From Candidatus Woesearchaeota archaeon (GTDB taxonomy: Archaea > Nanobdellota > Nanobdellia > Woesearchaeales > ARS49), in assembly GCA_030750765.1 (NCBI GenBank), contig JASMHM010000002.1, positions 62,001 through 126,000 of the forward strand: 64,000 nucleotides of DNA, written 5' to 3'. Numbering within the stretch: position 1 is the stretch's first letter; each line of letters starts with the position of its first letter. The notes under the pieces were generated by a model. The model made no database searches, had not been told where the DNA came from, and saw nothing but the letters and a program-made list of their open reading frames with translations. A program made the translations under genes and the position numbers. Positions 49,905 to 58,662 of this stretch are shown in pieces.

Positions 49905-52067
49905 TTAAATTTTCACTCTTTTTAGCAACAAACTGCTCGTCACCACGCTTATACTACTTAGCGCCATGGCTGCTCCTGCAATCATAGGATTCAGCAACCA
50001 TCCTGTGAACGGATACAGAACGCCTGCAGCTAGAGGTATGGCAAGAACATTGTACCCCATTGCCCACAAAAGGTTTTCTCCAATCTTATGCATGGTGTGC
50101 GTGCTCAACCGCATAACTCTTACCACGTCTCTCAGATCATCCCGTACGAGCACAATGTCTCCGGATTCTCGAGCGATATCAGTACCACTACCTACGGCAA
50201 TACCTACATCTGCTTGAGTCAGAGCAGGTGCGTCATTAACGCCATCTCCAACCATAGCAACCTTTCCTTTCTTTTGTAGTTCCTTTATGGCGTTTGCCTT
50301 CTCTTGTGGCATTACCTCTGTAACCACGTGATCAATCATGAGTTGCGCACCGATAGCTCGGCCGGTTCTTTCGTTATCTCCCGTAATCATCACGACCTTT
50401 TTGCCTTCTTCCTTCAGCCCATCTATAACTTCGCTTGCTCGGAAGCGTACGGTGTCTGCTACAGCGATCAATCCTAAGACCTTGTTGTGAGCCAGAACCA
50501 TAACTGTCTTGCCTTTGTCTTCCAAGGCAGCAATCTTATCTTTGTACTCCTCGTACGGGATCTTTCGTGCTTTCAACATTCTCAAACTACCCAACACGTA
50601 CTGCTTCCCTTGCATGGTTGCTTGCACCCCTTTCCCCACCACCGCTCTAAACTCTTTGGGGGTGGAGGTCTTGATTTTGGATCGTCTGGCTTTTTCCACG
50701 ACTGCTTTGGCAAGAGGGTGCTCGCTCTGGTTTTCTAGACTGGCAGCAATGCGAATCACTTCTGCTTCCTTAACTGCCCCTGCAACAACATCAGTCACTT
50801 CTGGCTTTCCTGTAGTCAGCGTGCCTGTCTTATCAAATACGACTGTTTGGACTTGGTACATATTTTGGAAGGCTGCAGCACTCTTTACTAGAATACCGTT
50901 CTGCGCTCCTTTGCCTGTGGCAACAACAATAGCAGTAGGTACTGCTAGCCCGATAGCACAAGGACAAGCTATAATCAAGACACTAATGAGTATGGTTAGC
51001 GCGAAGGAAAACGGTTGGCCAAAGCCGTACCAAATGATGGCGGCAGCAAAGGCCATGCCCACTATAACAGGAACAAAAATCTTGGCAACCCTGTCTGCAT
51101 GATTTTGGATGGGTGGTTTGCTGTTTTGTGCTTGCTCCACCATCTCAATGATGTGTGCGAGCATGGTATGCTTGCCAACAGCAGTAGCTTTCATGGTAAA
51201 AGAACCTTCTTTGTTCAAGGTGGCACCAATAACTTTGTCTCCTTTCAATTTATCTTTAGGCATGCTCTCTCCTGTCACCATGCTCTCATCTATGCTGCTC
51301 TGTCCTTCAAGAATAACCCCATCTACAGGCACCTTCTGTCCTGGCTTTACGATAAGCGTGTCACCTTGGACGACTTCAGAAAGTGGAACCTCCACCTGTT
51401 TCTTGTTCTTGATAACTATAGCTATGGGAGGTGCCAGATTCATCATCTTCTCTATTGCCCCGCCGGTCTTTCTTCTTGCTCCTGCCTCCAAGTATCTTCC
51501 TAGTAAGATGAACGTAATCAAGACGCCTGCAGTCTCATAATACAAGTCACTAAATCCGTAGCCAGGCATGCCCAACCAGATACCGATGCTTGCCGCAAGA
51601 CTGTAAACAAAGGCAGCGCCAGTACCTAGGGCTACTAAGGTGTCCATGCTCGCTCCATTCTTGAGCTTAAATCCTGTCTTGTAGAAACTTCTGCCTGCGT
51701 AGATTATAGGGAGCGTAAGGAGCAACTGTACTAGTGCAAGATTCTGTCCCACCCAATAAGGCAAGCCCAAGCCGAGGTGTGGACCCATCGCAACGATCAG
51801 CAAAGGGATGGCAAACACGATGCTCAGTGTGAGACGACGCTTCAAACCTCGGTCTTCACTATCATGACCTCCCACGCCGTATCCTAAACTAGTCACAATC
51901 TTGTGTAAGTCTTCCACAGGCAGTAACTTATCCGCGGTTATGGTGGCCGAGGACGTAGCAAAGTTTACAGCAGCTTTCTGAACGCCACGATGAGCGGTCA
52001 AGGCTTTCTCTATCGTGCCTGCACAGCTCACACAGTGCATGCCTTTGATACGAATGACCCTATCCAT
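49905..52067 (-). CDS. copA: Copper-translocating P1B-type ATPase
   Basis: HMA GMHCVSCAGTIE; ACPCAIGLAVPTA; VVFDKTGTLT; MVGDGVNDAPAL. Confidence 0.95.
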   Translation of the reverse strand: MDRVIRIKGMHCVSCAGTIEKALTAHRGVQKAAVNFATSSATITADKLLPVEDLHKIVTSLGYGVGGHDSEDRGLKRRLTLSIVFAIPLLIVAMGPHLGLGLPYWVGQNLALVQLLLTLPIIYAGRSFYKTGFKLKNGASMDTLVALGTGAAFVYSLAASIGIWLGMPGYGFSDLYYETAGVLITFILLGRYLEAGARRKTGGAIEKMMNLAPPIAIVIKNKKQVEVPLSEVVQGDTLIVKPGQKVPVDGVILEGQSSIDESMVTGESMPKDKLKGDKVIGATLNKEGSFTMKATAVGKHTMLAHIIEMVEQAQNSKPPIQNHADRVAKIFVPVIVGMAFAAAIIWYGFGQPFSFALTILISVLIIACPCAIGLAVPTAIVVATGKGAQNGILVKSAAAFQNMYQVQTVVFDKTGTLTTGKPEVTDVVAGAVKEAEVIRIAASLENQSEHPLAKAVVEKARRSKIKTSTPKEFRAVVGKGVQATMQGKQYVLGSLRMLKARKIPYEEYKDKIAALEDKGKTVMVLAHNKVLGLIAVADTVRFRASEVIDGLKEEGKKVVMITGDNERTGRAIGAQLMIDHVVTEVMPQEKANAIKELQKKGKVAMVGDGVNDAPALTQADVGIAVGSGTDIARESGDIVLVRDDLRDVVRVMRLSTHTMHKIGENLLWAMGYNVLAIPLAAGVLYPFTGWLLNPMIAGAAMALSSISVVTSSLLLKRVKI

Positions 52068-52142
52068 GCCCTGCTTTCACGTCTTAGAGTATTTATAGGT
52101 TTCGAGGACAAGACATAAAAGGGGAACAAGTCTTGAAAGATC

Positions 52143-52349
52143 ATGAGATGGATACTCGCGGTAACACTGGCCGCAATGCTTACAGGTTGTGCAGCGCCAC
52201 AAAAGGCGCCTGAGAAAACAAAGCCTCCGAAGCAAGAGCAAAAAAAGGATGAGCCCACCGGCGTCAGTTACGGACCAACCCAATTAGCCTATGAAAGCAA
52301 CGCTTACCTGCCCAGAACACCGGCAAGCCACTACATTCATAAAGTGTGA
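52143..52349 (+). CDS. Small lipoprotein
   Basis: MRWILAVTLAAMLTGCAAPQKAPEKTKPPKQ. Confidence 0.7.
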   Translation: MRWILAVTLAAMLTGCAAPQKAPEKTKPPKQEQKKDEPTGVSYGPTQLAYESNAYLPRTPASHYIHKV

Positions 52350-52384
52350 TCCTTTGTTAAACGATAAATTTATAAACAAAAGCA

Positions 52385-52399
52385 TTACACCTAGTGTAA
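52385..52399. promoter_or_regulatory. Palindromic operator TTACA-CCTAG-TGTAA
   Basis: Perfect palindrome TTACACCTAGTGTAA between a TATA box (atttataaac) and the Shine-Dalgarno/ATG of 52416. Confidence 0.75.
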
Positions 52400-52415
52400 C
52401 ACATAGGAGGAAACA

Positions 52416-52667
52416 ATGAAAGCAATGATTATTATCGGGATTATTATCGCGATCCTAGGAGCAGTCTACGCCATGCTACCTCATGACATGCACCCGCAAC
52501 TAAGCGGAGAGCAGAGCGACAAGATGACTATGGGCGAAGATCATGATGAGGGTATGGCAAATGAAGGCATGGATCACGCCTCTCACGCAAAAAACCAAAC
52601 CTTTGGCTGGGTGATGAGCGTAGTCGGAATCGGCCTCGCGCTCGCTGGCTGGAAAATCTTTTCATGA
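52416..52667 (+). CDS. Met/His-rich two-TM protein
   Basis: MLPHDMHPQLSGEQSDKMTMGEDHDEGMANEGMDHASHAKN loop between two TM helices; AGGAGG Shine-Dalgarno. Confidence 0.75.
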   Translation: MKAMIIIGIIIAILGAVYAMLPHDMHPQLSGEQSDKMTMGEDHDEGMANEGMDHASHAKNQTFGWVMSVVGIGLALAGWKIFS

Positions 52668-53365
52668 AGCACAAGCATACAAAGGGGAAAAAACACTATC
52701 TAGAGGCAGGCATACTTGGTGGGTTAACCGCAATCGTCTGCTGCGTGGCACCTGTGGTGCTCATCATACTTGGTGTGGGAGCGGCAACAGCCATGGCATT
52801 CATGCACGAATTCCACACGCCAGCAGTTGTAGCAGGCATCATTCTCGTATTGTTAGTATCTTTGTACGCAATTAAACAAAAAGCAGGCGTGTGCAACATG
52901 AAAACCATAGGCCAGCACTGGCAGCAGATTGTCTTTGCGTTTGCCATCATGCTCGTAGCCGCGTATGGATTGAACTTCTTCGTTGTAGAACCCATAGCTG
53001 ATGCCGTGTACGGCAATCTTGAGATAGAACAAAAACCACTAGGAAACCTTGTGGAAATGGCAGAAAGCCACGGCATGCCAGAAATGGCAGACATAGAGGT
53101 GGTACCCGAAGGGAAAGGCATCAAACAAGTAACTCTAGAGATTGATGGACTGTACTGCGGCAGTTGTGGACCTGCAATCATGTTTGATCTGAAATCCATC
53201 AGCGGAGTCCAAAACGTAGACAGAGTGGGCAACAAGGCCGTGATCACGTATGATTCGGATGTAACAAGCAAAGATATATTAGTGGCGACTGTTCACACAC
53301 CATACACTGCGTCAATAATAGGTGAAGTATGTATAGATACACATGGATCGGAATCGTCCTGCTAA
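52664..53365 (+). CDS. MerT-like membrane protein with C-terminal heavy-metal-associated domain
   Basis: AGILGGLTAIVCCVAPVVLIILGVGAA (MerT CC-P); C-terminal VTLEIDGLYCGSCGPAIMFDLKSISGVQNVDR. Confidence 0.8.
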   Translation: MKHKHTKGKKHYLEAGILGGLTAIVCCVAPVVLIILGVGAATAMAFMHEFHTPAVVAGIILVLLVSLYAIKQKAGVCNMKTIGQHWQQIVFAFAIMLVAAYGLNFFVVEPIADAVYGNLEIEQKPLGNLVEMAESHGMPEMADIEVVPEGKGIKQVTLEIDGLYCGSCGPAIMFDLKSISGVQNVDRVGNKAVITYDSDVTSKDILVATVHTPYTASIIGEVCIDTHGSESSC

Positions 53366-54207
53366 TACTACCGTTAGCTCTAGCACACTCGGAAGGAGAG
53401 CATCTTTCGGTAGAAGGACAAAATTTTGAACTCATAAACGACGGCAACAGTTTCGGTCTCGTAACCGAATATGAAAATCTCAACGTACAAGCACAGATAA
53501 TGGATGCTGGCGGAAGAGAAATCTTTTACACCGCAGCAAAAGAGTTAAACAAAACGTACTGGATGACGTGGAAAGGAATACCTGGAGACTACCAAATCCA
53601 GTTCATCACACGCATTGATGGCGCTTTGTTAAAGCCAACCTACAACATCACCATCTCACGCCTACCTTGGGAGATCATCCTTTGCGTTCTAGGAATCTTG
53701 TTTGCAGTAGGAAGATGGCGTCTTAAGCGCAAGATGTGGTACGGTTACCCTGTTGCCATCATACTCATCGTGATAGCCATGGGCATCTATCTATATCCCC
53801 CACAGTTGTTGGATTGTGACAAAGAAGGCTGCATGCTCCCTATCCACTGGCACGCGGAACTCAACATTAGCGTTTGTGGTAAAGAAGTATTCTTACCTGA
53901 GGAAGCAGGCGATCTTAACACCCAGCACACCCACAATGATTCTAACAGGCTACACCTGCACGCCATGACCAAAATGAATGGCGAGCAGACAGCGTTGCTC
54001 ACACCAGAGATCCACCATCTAGGGAACGTCTTCCAACAGACAGGTATTGCTTTCAACAGCACCTGCTTTAGCAGTTATTGTAATGGAGATAGCTGCATCG
54101 GCAGTAATCCAGGAAGCTTACGCATGAAAGTCAATGGTGAAGTTAATGCAGAATATGACAAATACGTTTGGATAGACGGTGACGAGATAAGGATTGAGTT
54201 CGGATAA
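53329..54207 (+). CDS. Membrane protein with His-rich exported C-terminal domain
   Basis: Signal peptide, TM hairpin, then HWHAELNISVCGKEVFLPEEAGDLNTQHTHNDSNRLHLHA. Confidence 0.65.
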   Translation: MYRYTWIGIVLLILPLALAHSEGEHLSVEGQNFELINDGNSFGLVTEYENLNVQAQIMDAGGREIFYTAAKELNKTYWMTWKGIPGDYQIQFITRIDGALLKPTYNITISRLPWEIILCVLGILFAVGRWRLKRKMWYGYPVAIILIVIAMGIYLYPPQLLDCDKEGCMLPIHWHAELNISVCGKEVFLPEEAGDLNTQHTHNDSNRLHLHAMTKMNGEQTALLTPEIHHLGNVFQQTGIAFNSTCFSSYCNGDSCIGSNPGSLRMKVNGEVNAEYDKYVWIDGDEIRIEFG

Positions 54208-54209
54208 CT

Positions 54210-54544
54210 TTATGACGCAGGGAATTTCTCGGTTGAGCAAGAGTATCTACCTTTCGCAGGATGCGTGCCCGTATATGATGAACCTGATGCAACACTCACA
54301 AAAACCCTAACATGATCGTGCACGCTAGGAGGTTCCTCATCCTCAGCTATTCTCGAGTGGTAACCACATGAAGGCAAGAATCAGTAGGTTGTTCTTGTGG
54401 TTGGAGTAGAAAGTCTTCACCCGTCTTGGCCATCTCTGTAAGGGTGGAAACACCATGCTCCTTGACTATTCCAGAGTTAGCAGGAATCCAATGTTTACAA
54501 AAAAAGGCATATGATTTCCTAGCAAACGCTTCAGATACGAGCAT
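54210..54544 (-). pseudogene. Frameshifted small protein gene
   Basis: MLVSEAFARKSYAFFCKHWIPANSGIVKEHGVSTLTEMAKTGEDFLLQPQEQPTDSCLHVVTTR continues in the -1 frame as IAEDEEPPSVHDHVRVFVSVASGSSYTGTHPAKGRYSCSTEKFPAS*. Confidence 0.6.
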
Positions 54545-54578
54545 AGGAATAGGGTAACATCTGCCTATAAAAACTTAC

Positions 54579-55493
54579 TCATCTAAGACTCTTATACATA
54601 TACCTTACAAACATAGCCAGGATCACTATCGCGAGTAGCACGGCAAACCAAGAACGAACGCCCGGAAGGACCATAAGCCAATCTTGGGCATCATACAACC
54701 ACTGCACCGTCCAGTCGTACTTCATAAAGAACGTCTCAAAAGGTGAAGTTCCTTTGGCAAGCGCCATTATAGCACCCACCCACAGCAAGAGCAAAGCCCC
54801 AATAATGTTGAAAACAGGTTTTCCCTTCCATTCTAGCTTTGCCAGCTTGTCCAACCAAGAAAGCTTGGAGGCCCTGCTTGCTAACAACACCATAGGGATG
54901 GCCACGCCAACCCCATACAACACCAAAAGCAAGGCGCCGTTGAGCAGCTTGCCACTCATGCTCGCGAGTACGATGATGCCACCAAACACTGGGCCCACAC
55001 AAGGACTCCAGCCAAGAGCAAAGGCAGCTCCCAACAACACAAAACCCCACACACTCTTGGGAACGAACCGCACATGGACTCCCTTGAAACCTTTCCCTAC
55101 GAAGAGCAAGCAAGCAAAAATGATGAGAACAAGCCCTGCGGGTCTGGACATGTTAATCTTGAAAGCGTTAAAGAACGTCCCCACAGAAGCAGCAAGTAGT
55201 CCCAGCAAGGCATACACAACAATCATGCCGACAACAAAAGCAGCAACCCTTTTTCCTGCCTCTCTAGGTTCTGAGAGCACCAAAGAAAGCCATACAGGCA
55301 AGATAGCGAAGGCGCAGGGCGAAACAAAGGTGAGCACCCCAGCAAACAACGCGATTAGCATGGTTAAGCTAAGAGCCGAGGCCTCCTCTGCATCAACAAG
55401 CTTTTGAAGGTTGGGTGGAAGTTGTAACGAATCAAGATCTTGCGCCAATACTACAGGGATTAGCAGCAAAAACAGGAGGACAGACCAACGCAT
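54579..55493 (-). CDS. CcdA/DsbD-like thiol-disulfide membrane transporter
   Basis: SPCAFAILPVWLSLVL and GWSPCVGPVFGGIIVLAS; signal peptide and about 6-8 TM. Confidence 0.9.
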   Translation of the reverse strand: MRWSVLLFLLLIPVVLAQDLDSLQLPPNLQKLVDAEEASALSLTMLIALFAGVLTFVSPCAFAILPVWLSLVLSEPREAGKRVAAFVVGMIVVYALLGLLAASVGTFFNAFKINMSRPAGLVLIIFACLLFVGKGFKGVHVRFVPKSVWGFVLLGAAFALGWSPCVGPVFGGIIVLASMSGKLLNGALLLVLYGVGVAIPMVLLASRASKLSWLDKLAKLEWKGKPVFNIIGALLLLWVGAIMALAKGTSPFETFFMKYDWTVQWLYDAQDWLMVLPGVRSWFAVLLAIVILAMFVRYMYKSLR

Positions 55494-55550
55494 GATTTGA
55501 GCAGAAAGTGGAAGCTATAAAAACATTTGGTTTAATCGACGAGTATTGAT

Positions 55551-55565
55551 TTACAATGGATGTAA
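55551..55565. promoter_or_regulatory. Palindromic operator TTACA-ATGGA-TGTAA
   Basis: TTTACAATGGATGTAAA in the divergent ccdA/55611 intergenic region, just upstream of the TATA box tttatata. Confidence 0.7.
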
Positions 55566-55610
55566 AGCAACCAAAAAGTTTATATACGAGAGCAAGCTCA
55601 CAACCAAACT

Positions 55611-56378
55611 ATGGACGAAGGGCATAAACATAAACATCATGATGGTGTGCACTCCACGCACCACAAAAGCCATCCTAAGAAGGATGACAGAACCATGTTG
55701 TACGTATGCCTCACCGTGGCAGCAGTACTATTATTGTTTAACCAATACCAACTATCACAATTAAGCCAATACGCACCTGCATCCTCAGGATCGTACACGC
55801 CCGGACAAAAAATCAGCCTATCCGGAGGCGACCTAGAAAATGTAAACGTGGAGAATTTGAAAAGCACGGCGCAAACCATTGCCGCGGTGTTTCCATTAGA
55901 CGAAGTAAATTCAGCGCAAGACGCAATCAACATGATGGTACCAACAGGCATTCCATCGTATGGTCAAGAGATGGGCGTGACTTTTGACGACGCACAAGGA
56001 TCCTTAGACGTTATAGCAAAAAAAGTATATTACGAAGAATTAGCACTCATCAAAGCAGAACCCGAAAATTGGGAAAGATACCTACACCTAGCAGCAAGAC
56101 CATCAGGAATTGACTGTGAGTTTTGCTGCGGAATAGGCGCACAAGGCATCACCGCCAATGGAGAGATGAAATGCGGATGCGCACACAACCCAGGACTGTT
56201 AGGACTAACCATGTGGCTGATACGCCACACAGACATGAATGACGGAGAAATCATGAGAGAAGTCATGCTCTGGAAGACATTATGGTTCCCACGAGGCATG
56301 ATTGAAACAGCACTTAAAATTACCGGCGGAGATGCATCCGCATTAGCAGACGCACCCGGAATGGTAGGAGGATGTTAA
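55611..56378 (+). CDS. Membrane-anchored protein with His-rich N terminus, Cys motif and C-terminal PGMVGGC
   Basis: MDEGHKHKHHDGVHSTHHKSHPKK, TM, DCEFCCGIGAQGITANGEMKCGCAHN, ...ADAPGMVGGC. Confidence 0.85.
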   Translation: MDEGHKHKHHDGVHSTHHKSHPKKDDRTMLYVCLTVAAVLLLFNQYQLSQLSQYAPASSGSYTPGQKISLSGGDLENVNVENLKSTAQTIAAVFPLDEVNSAQDAINMMVPTGIPSYGQEMGVTFDDAQGSLDVIAKKVYYEELALIKAEPENWERYLHLAARPSGIDCEFCCGIGAQGITANGEMKCGCAHNPGLLGLTMWLIRHTDMNDGEIMREVMLWKTLWFPRGMIETALKITGGDASALADAPGMVGGC

Positions 56379-56379
56379 C

Positions 56380-56589
56380 ATGGAAATAAACAACAACGTA
56401 ATAATCGCAGTGGTGTTAGGCGTACTCGTCGTCATCGCAGGCGTACAAGCTTTCCAGATGGCAAGCTTGAAAGGTAATGTACAGTCAGGTGGCGGAGCAG
56501 TAGCTCAGCCAGTAGCAAGCGGAGGCGGCGGTGGAGCACAACTACCAAGCAACCTTCAAAACTTGCCAGGAATGGTAGGCGGCTGCTAA
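56380..56589 (+). CDS. Small single-TM protein with C-terminal PGMVGGC
   Basis: MEINNNVIIAVVLGVLVVIAGVQAFQMASLKGNVQSGGGAVAQPVASGGGGGAQLPSNLQNLPGMVGGC. Confidence 0.8.
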   Translation: MEINNNVIIAVVLGVLVVIAGVQAFQMASLKGNVQSGGGAVAQPVASGGGGGAQLPSNLQNLPGMVGGC

Positions 56590-57638
56590 TGACTAAGTGG
56601 AAACAGGTCCACAAATACCTAATGGTGGCCCTGTTTGTACTCTTAGCCATAAATCTCTTTCTGGCCATGAGCAGCACAAAGAAGCTCATGCCTATTCCAG
56701 TAGAGCCCCAAATTCTTAGCTTAACAACAATAACTGTAGATTGTGACGAATGTTTTGACGTAAGCAAAGTCACCACTGCCCTCAAGGAAGGGTCAGGAAT
56801 GATTATCGAAGAAGAGACACTAGCCTGGGAAGACGCAGGAGAGCTAATAACCAAATACAGCATTGAAAGACTGCCCGCAGTAATAGTGAATGGACAAGTC
56901 ATCGACGGCATGGACCAAGTGGAAGGATCAAGCGTGTTCCAAAGCCCACCACCCTACAAAGAAGCCAGCACAAGAAAATTACGAGGCATCGTTGATGCCA
57001 CTATTTTGACTGCAGGATGTGAGGAGTGCACAGATATGAACGATCTAGTAAGTCAGCTCACCCAAGCACAGATCAATTTTGGCGAGATCAAAAGCATACC
57101 TGCAGACGAAGGAGAAGGCAAACTCTTGGTGGACGCACACAATATAGACACATTACCAAGCATAGTGCTGTCAGAAGAAGCAGGCGTGTACGAATTCATC
57201 ACCGAAGTATGGTCAGAAGTAGGAACCTCAGACACCGGAGCATTCGTGTTGCGGAAGATCCCTGCACCGTACGTTAAGGATGGCAGAGTACACGGATTGG
57301 TAGAACTCACCCTCCTAAAAGATGATACCTGTGTGGAATGTTACAACGTAACACTACACCAAGCATTACTAACACAAAACTTTGGGATGAAATTCCAAAA
57401 CGTGGAGTATGTTGACGTGGGAAGCACACGCGGCAAACGCCTAGTAAGCAAGTACGATATTGACAAAGTGCCAACCTACCAGCTAGACAAGGAAGCAGGC
57501 GCGTACGAGCTCCTAGACCAGCTTTGGGGAGACGTAGGTTCTATCGAGGATGGCGTCTACACCTTCCGTAAAGTGGAAGAGCTAGGCATTGCGTACAAGG
57601 ATTTGAAGAATGGTACCGTTATTCAAGCATCGTCTTGA
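56589..57638 (+). CDS. Membrane-anchored protein with three tandem CxxC thioredoxin-like repeats
   Basis: VDCDECFDV, TAGCEECTDM, DDTCVECYNV; repeats 2 and 3 share ID..P...(S/D)(E/K)EAG.YE....W..VG. Confidence 0.85.
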   Translation: MTKWKQVHKYLMVALFVLLAINLFLAMSSTKKLMPIPVEPQILSLTTITVDCDECFDVSKVTTALKEGSGMIIEEETLAWEDAGELITKYSIERLPAVIVNGQVIDGMDQVEGSSVFQSPPPYKEASTRKLRGIVDATILTAGCEECTDMNDLVSQLTQAQINFGEIKSIPADEGEGKLLVDAHNIDTLPSIVLSEEAGVYEFITEVWSEVGTSDTGAFVLRKIPAPYVKDGRVHGLVELTLLKDDTCVECYNVTLHQALLTQNFGMKFQNVEYVDVGSTRGKRLVSKYDIDKVPTYQLDKEAGAYELLDQLWGDVGSIEDGVYTFRKVEELGIAYKDLKNGTVIQASS

Positions 57639-58006
57639 GGGTTTACCACTTCTAGAGTTATATCATACTCTGCCATAATAGAAGGCCAATAATGGTCATT
57701 TTTGATGCCATCATAATGCCACCAACCATCATCATCGCATTTGTGCAAAGTACACCCTTTGAAGATTGTTGAGAAGGCAGAAAAAGTGGTATCGTCTGTA
57801 GACAGAACCTTCTTCACGCCCTTCTTTACTAACCACTCAAGAGCGAGTTCGCTGACTGCCATACAAAGTTCATCCTGTACATGGTGATCGCAAGGGTTCC
57901 ACAGGCTAACCAGCTAACCATCTTGCTCTTGCATGACTGCCAAAGCGCTCGTTTCACCAGTGTAATCTGCGTAATGATTGAACACCCAGTAATCACCCTC
58001 TGCCAT
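57623..58006 (-). pseudogene. Hypothetical protein gene interrupted by an in-frame TAG (57914-57916)
   Basis: MAEGDYWVFNHYADYTGETSALAVMQEQDG*LVSLWNPCDHHVQDELCMAVSELALEWLVKKGVKKVLSTDDTTFSAFSTIFKGCTLHKCDDDGWWHYDGIKNDHYWPSIMAEYDITLEVVNPQDDA in a single frame. Confidence 0.6.
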
Positions 58007-58077
58007 GTCAGCTGTGAACTACCATCACTATTAAATCTTGCCATGAAGCTTAAATACTCTGATAGACTCATGAGCTT

Positions 58078-58662
58078 ATGCAAAAGATCGCTCAAGGAGC
58101 AGAAGCCATCCTGTACGAAGACAAGGACACCATCGTAAAGGAACGGCCTGTTAAGGCGTACAGAATCAAAGAGATTGACGACAGGCTTAGGAAGCAAAGA
58201 ACCAAGAGAGAGGTAAAAGTCTTGCAAACGCTCGCCAAGGCAGGCGTGGATGTGCCTAAGATCATCTCCCATGACGATTACACAATAAAATTAGAAAACA
58301 TCCAGGGAAAAAAGCTAAGAGATGTCATCACACCCTCTCAAGGCGAGGATTTTGGCAAACTTGTTGCTGATTGCCATGCTGCAGGCGTCATTCATGGAGA
58401 TTTAACCACAAGCAACGTCATGGTTACAGACAATCTAACGCTGATCGACTTTGGCCTAAGCTTTTTCTCAGACCACGAAGAACACAGAGCAGTAGACCTG
58501 CATGTACTTCACCAAGCTCTCGCAAGCAAGCACCACGAACACTGCGAAACCATCATGGAAGGGGTGCTAAAAGGCTATGGTGAGACGCTTGCTGATGCAA
58601 AAGTAGTACTTGATCGTCTTGCGGTTGTAGAAAAGCGTGGAAGATACAAGAAGAAAACCTAG
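58078..58662 (+). CDS. Kae1-associated kinase Bud32
   Basis: IAQGAEAILYEDKDTIVKERPVKAYRIKEIDDRLRKQRTKREVKVLQTLAKAGVDVP...GVIHGDLTTSNVMV...LIDFGLSFFS. Confidence 0.95.
   Translation: MQKIAQGAEAILYEDKDTIVKERPVKAYRIKEIDDRLRKQRTKREVKVLQTLAKAGVDVPKIISHDDYTIKLENIQGKKLRDVITPSQGEDFGKLVADCHAAGVIHGDLTTSNVMVTDNLTLIDFGLSFFSDHEEHRAVDLHVLHQALASKHHEHCETIMEGVLKGYGETLADAKVVLDRLAVVEKRGRYKKKT

Noticed and set aside
50509-51102. 197-aa plus-strand ORF inside copA
   Set aside because: Antisense to the P-type ATPase core.
57829-58272. 147-aa minus ORF opposite bud32
   Set aside because: Shadow of Bud32; the real minus-strand frame is the TAG-interrupted one.
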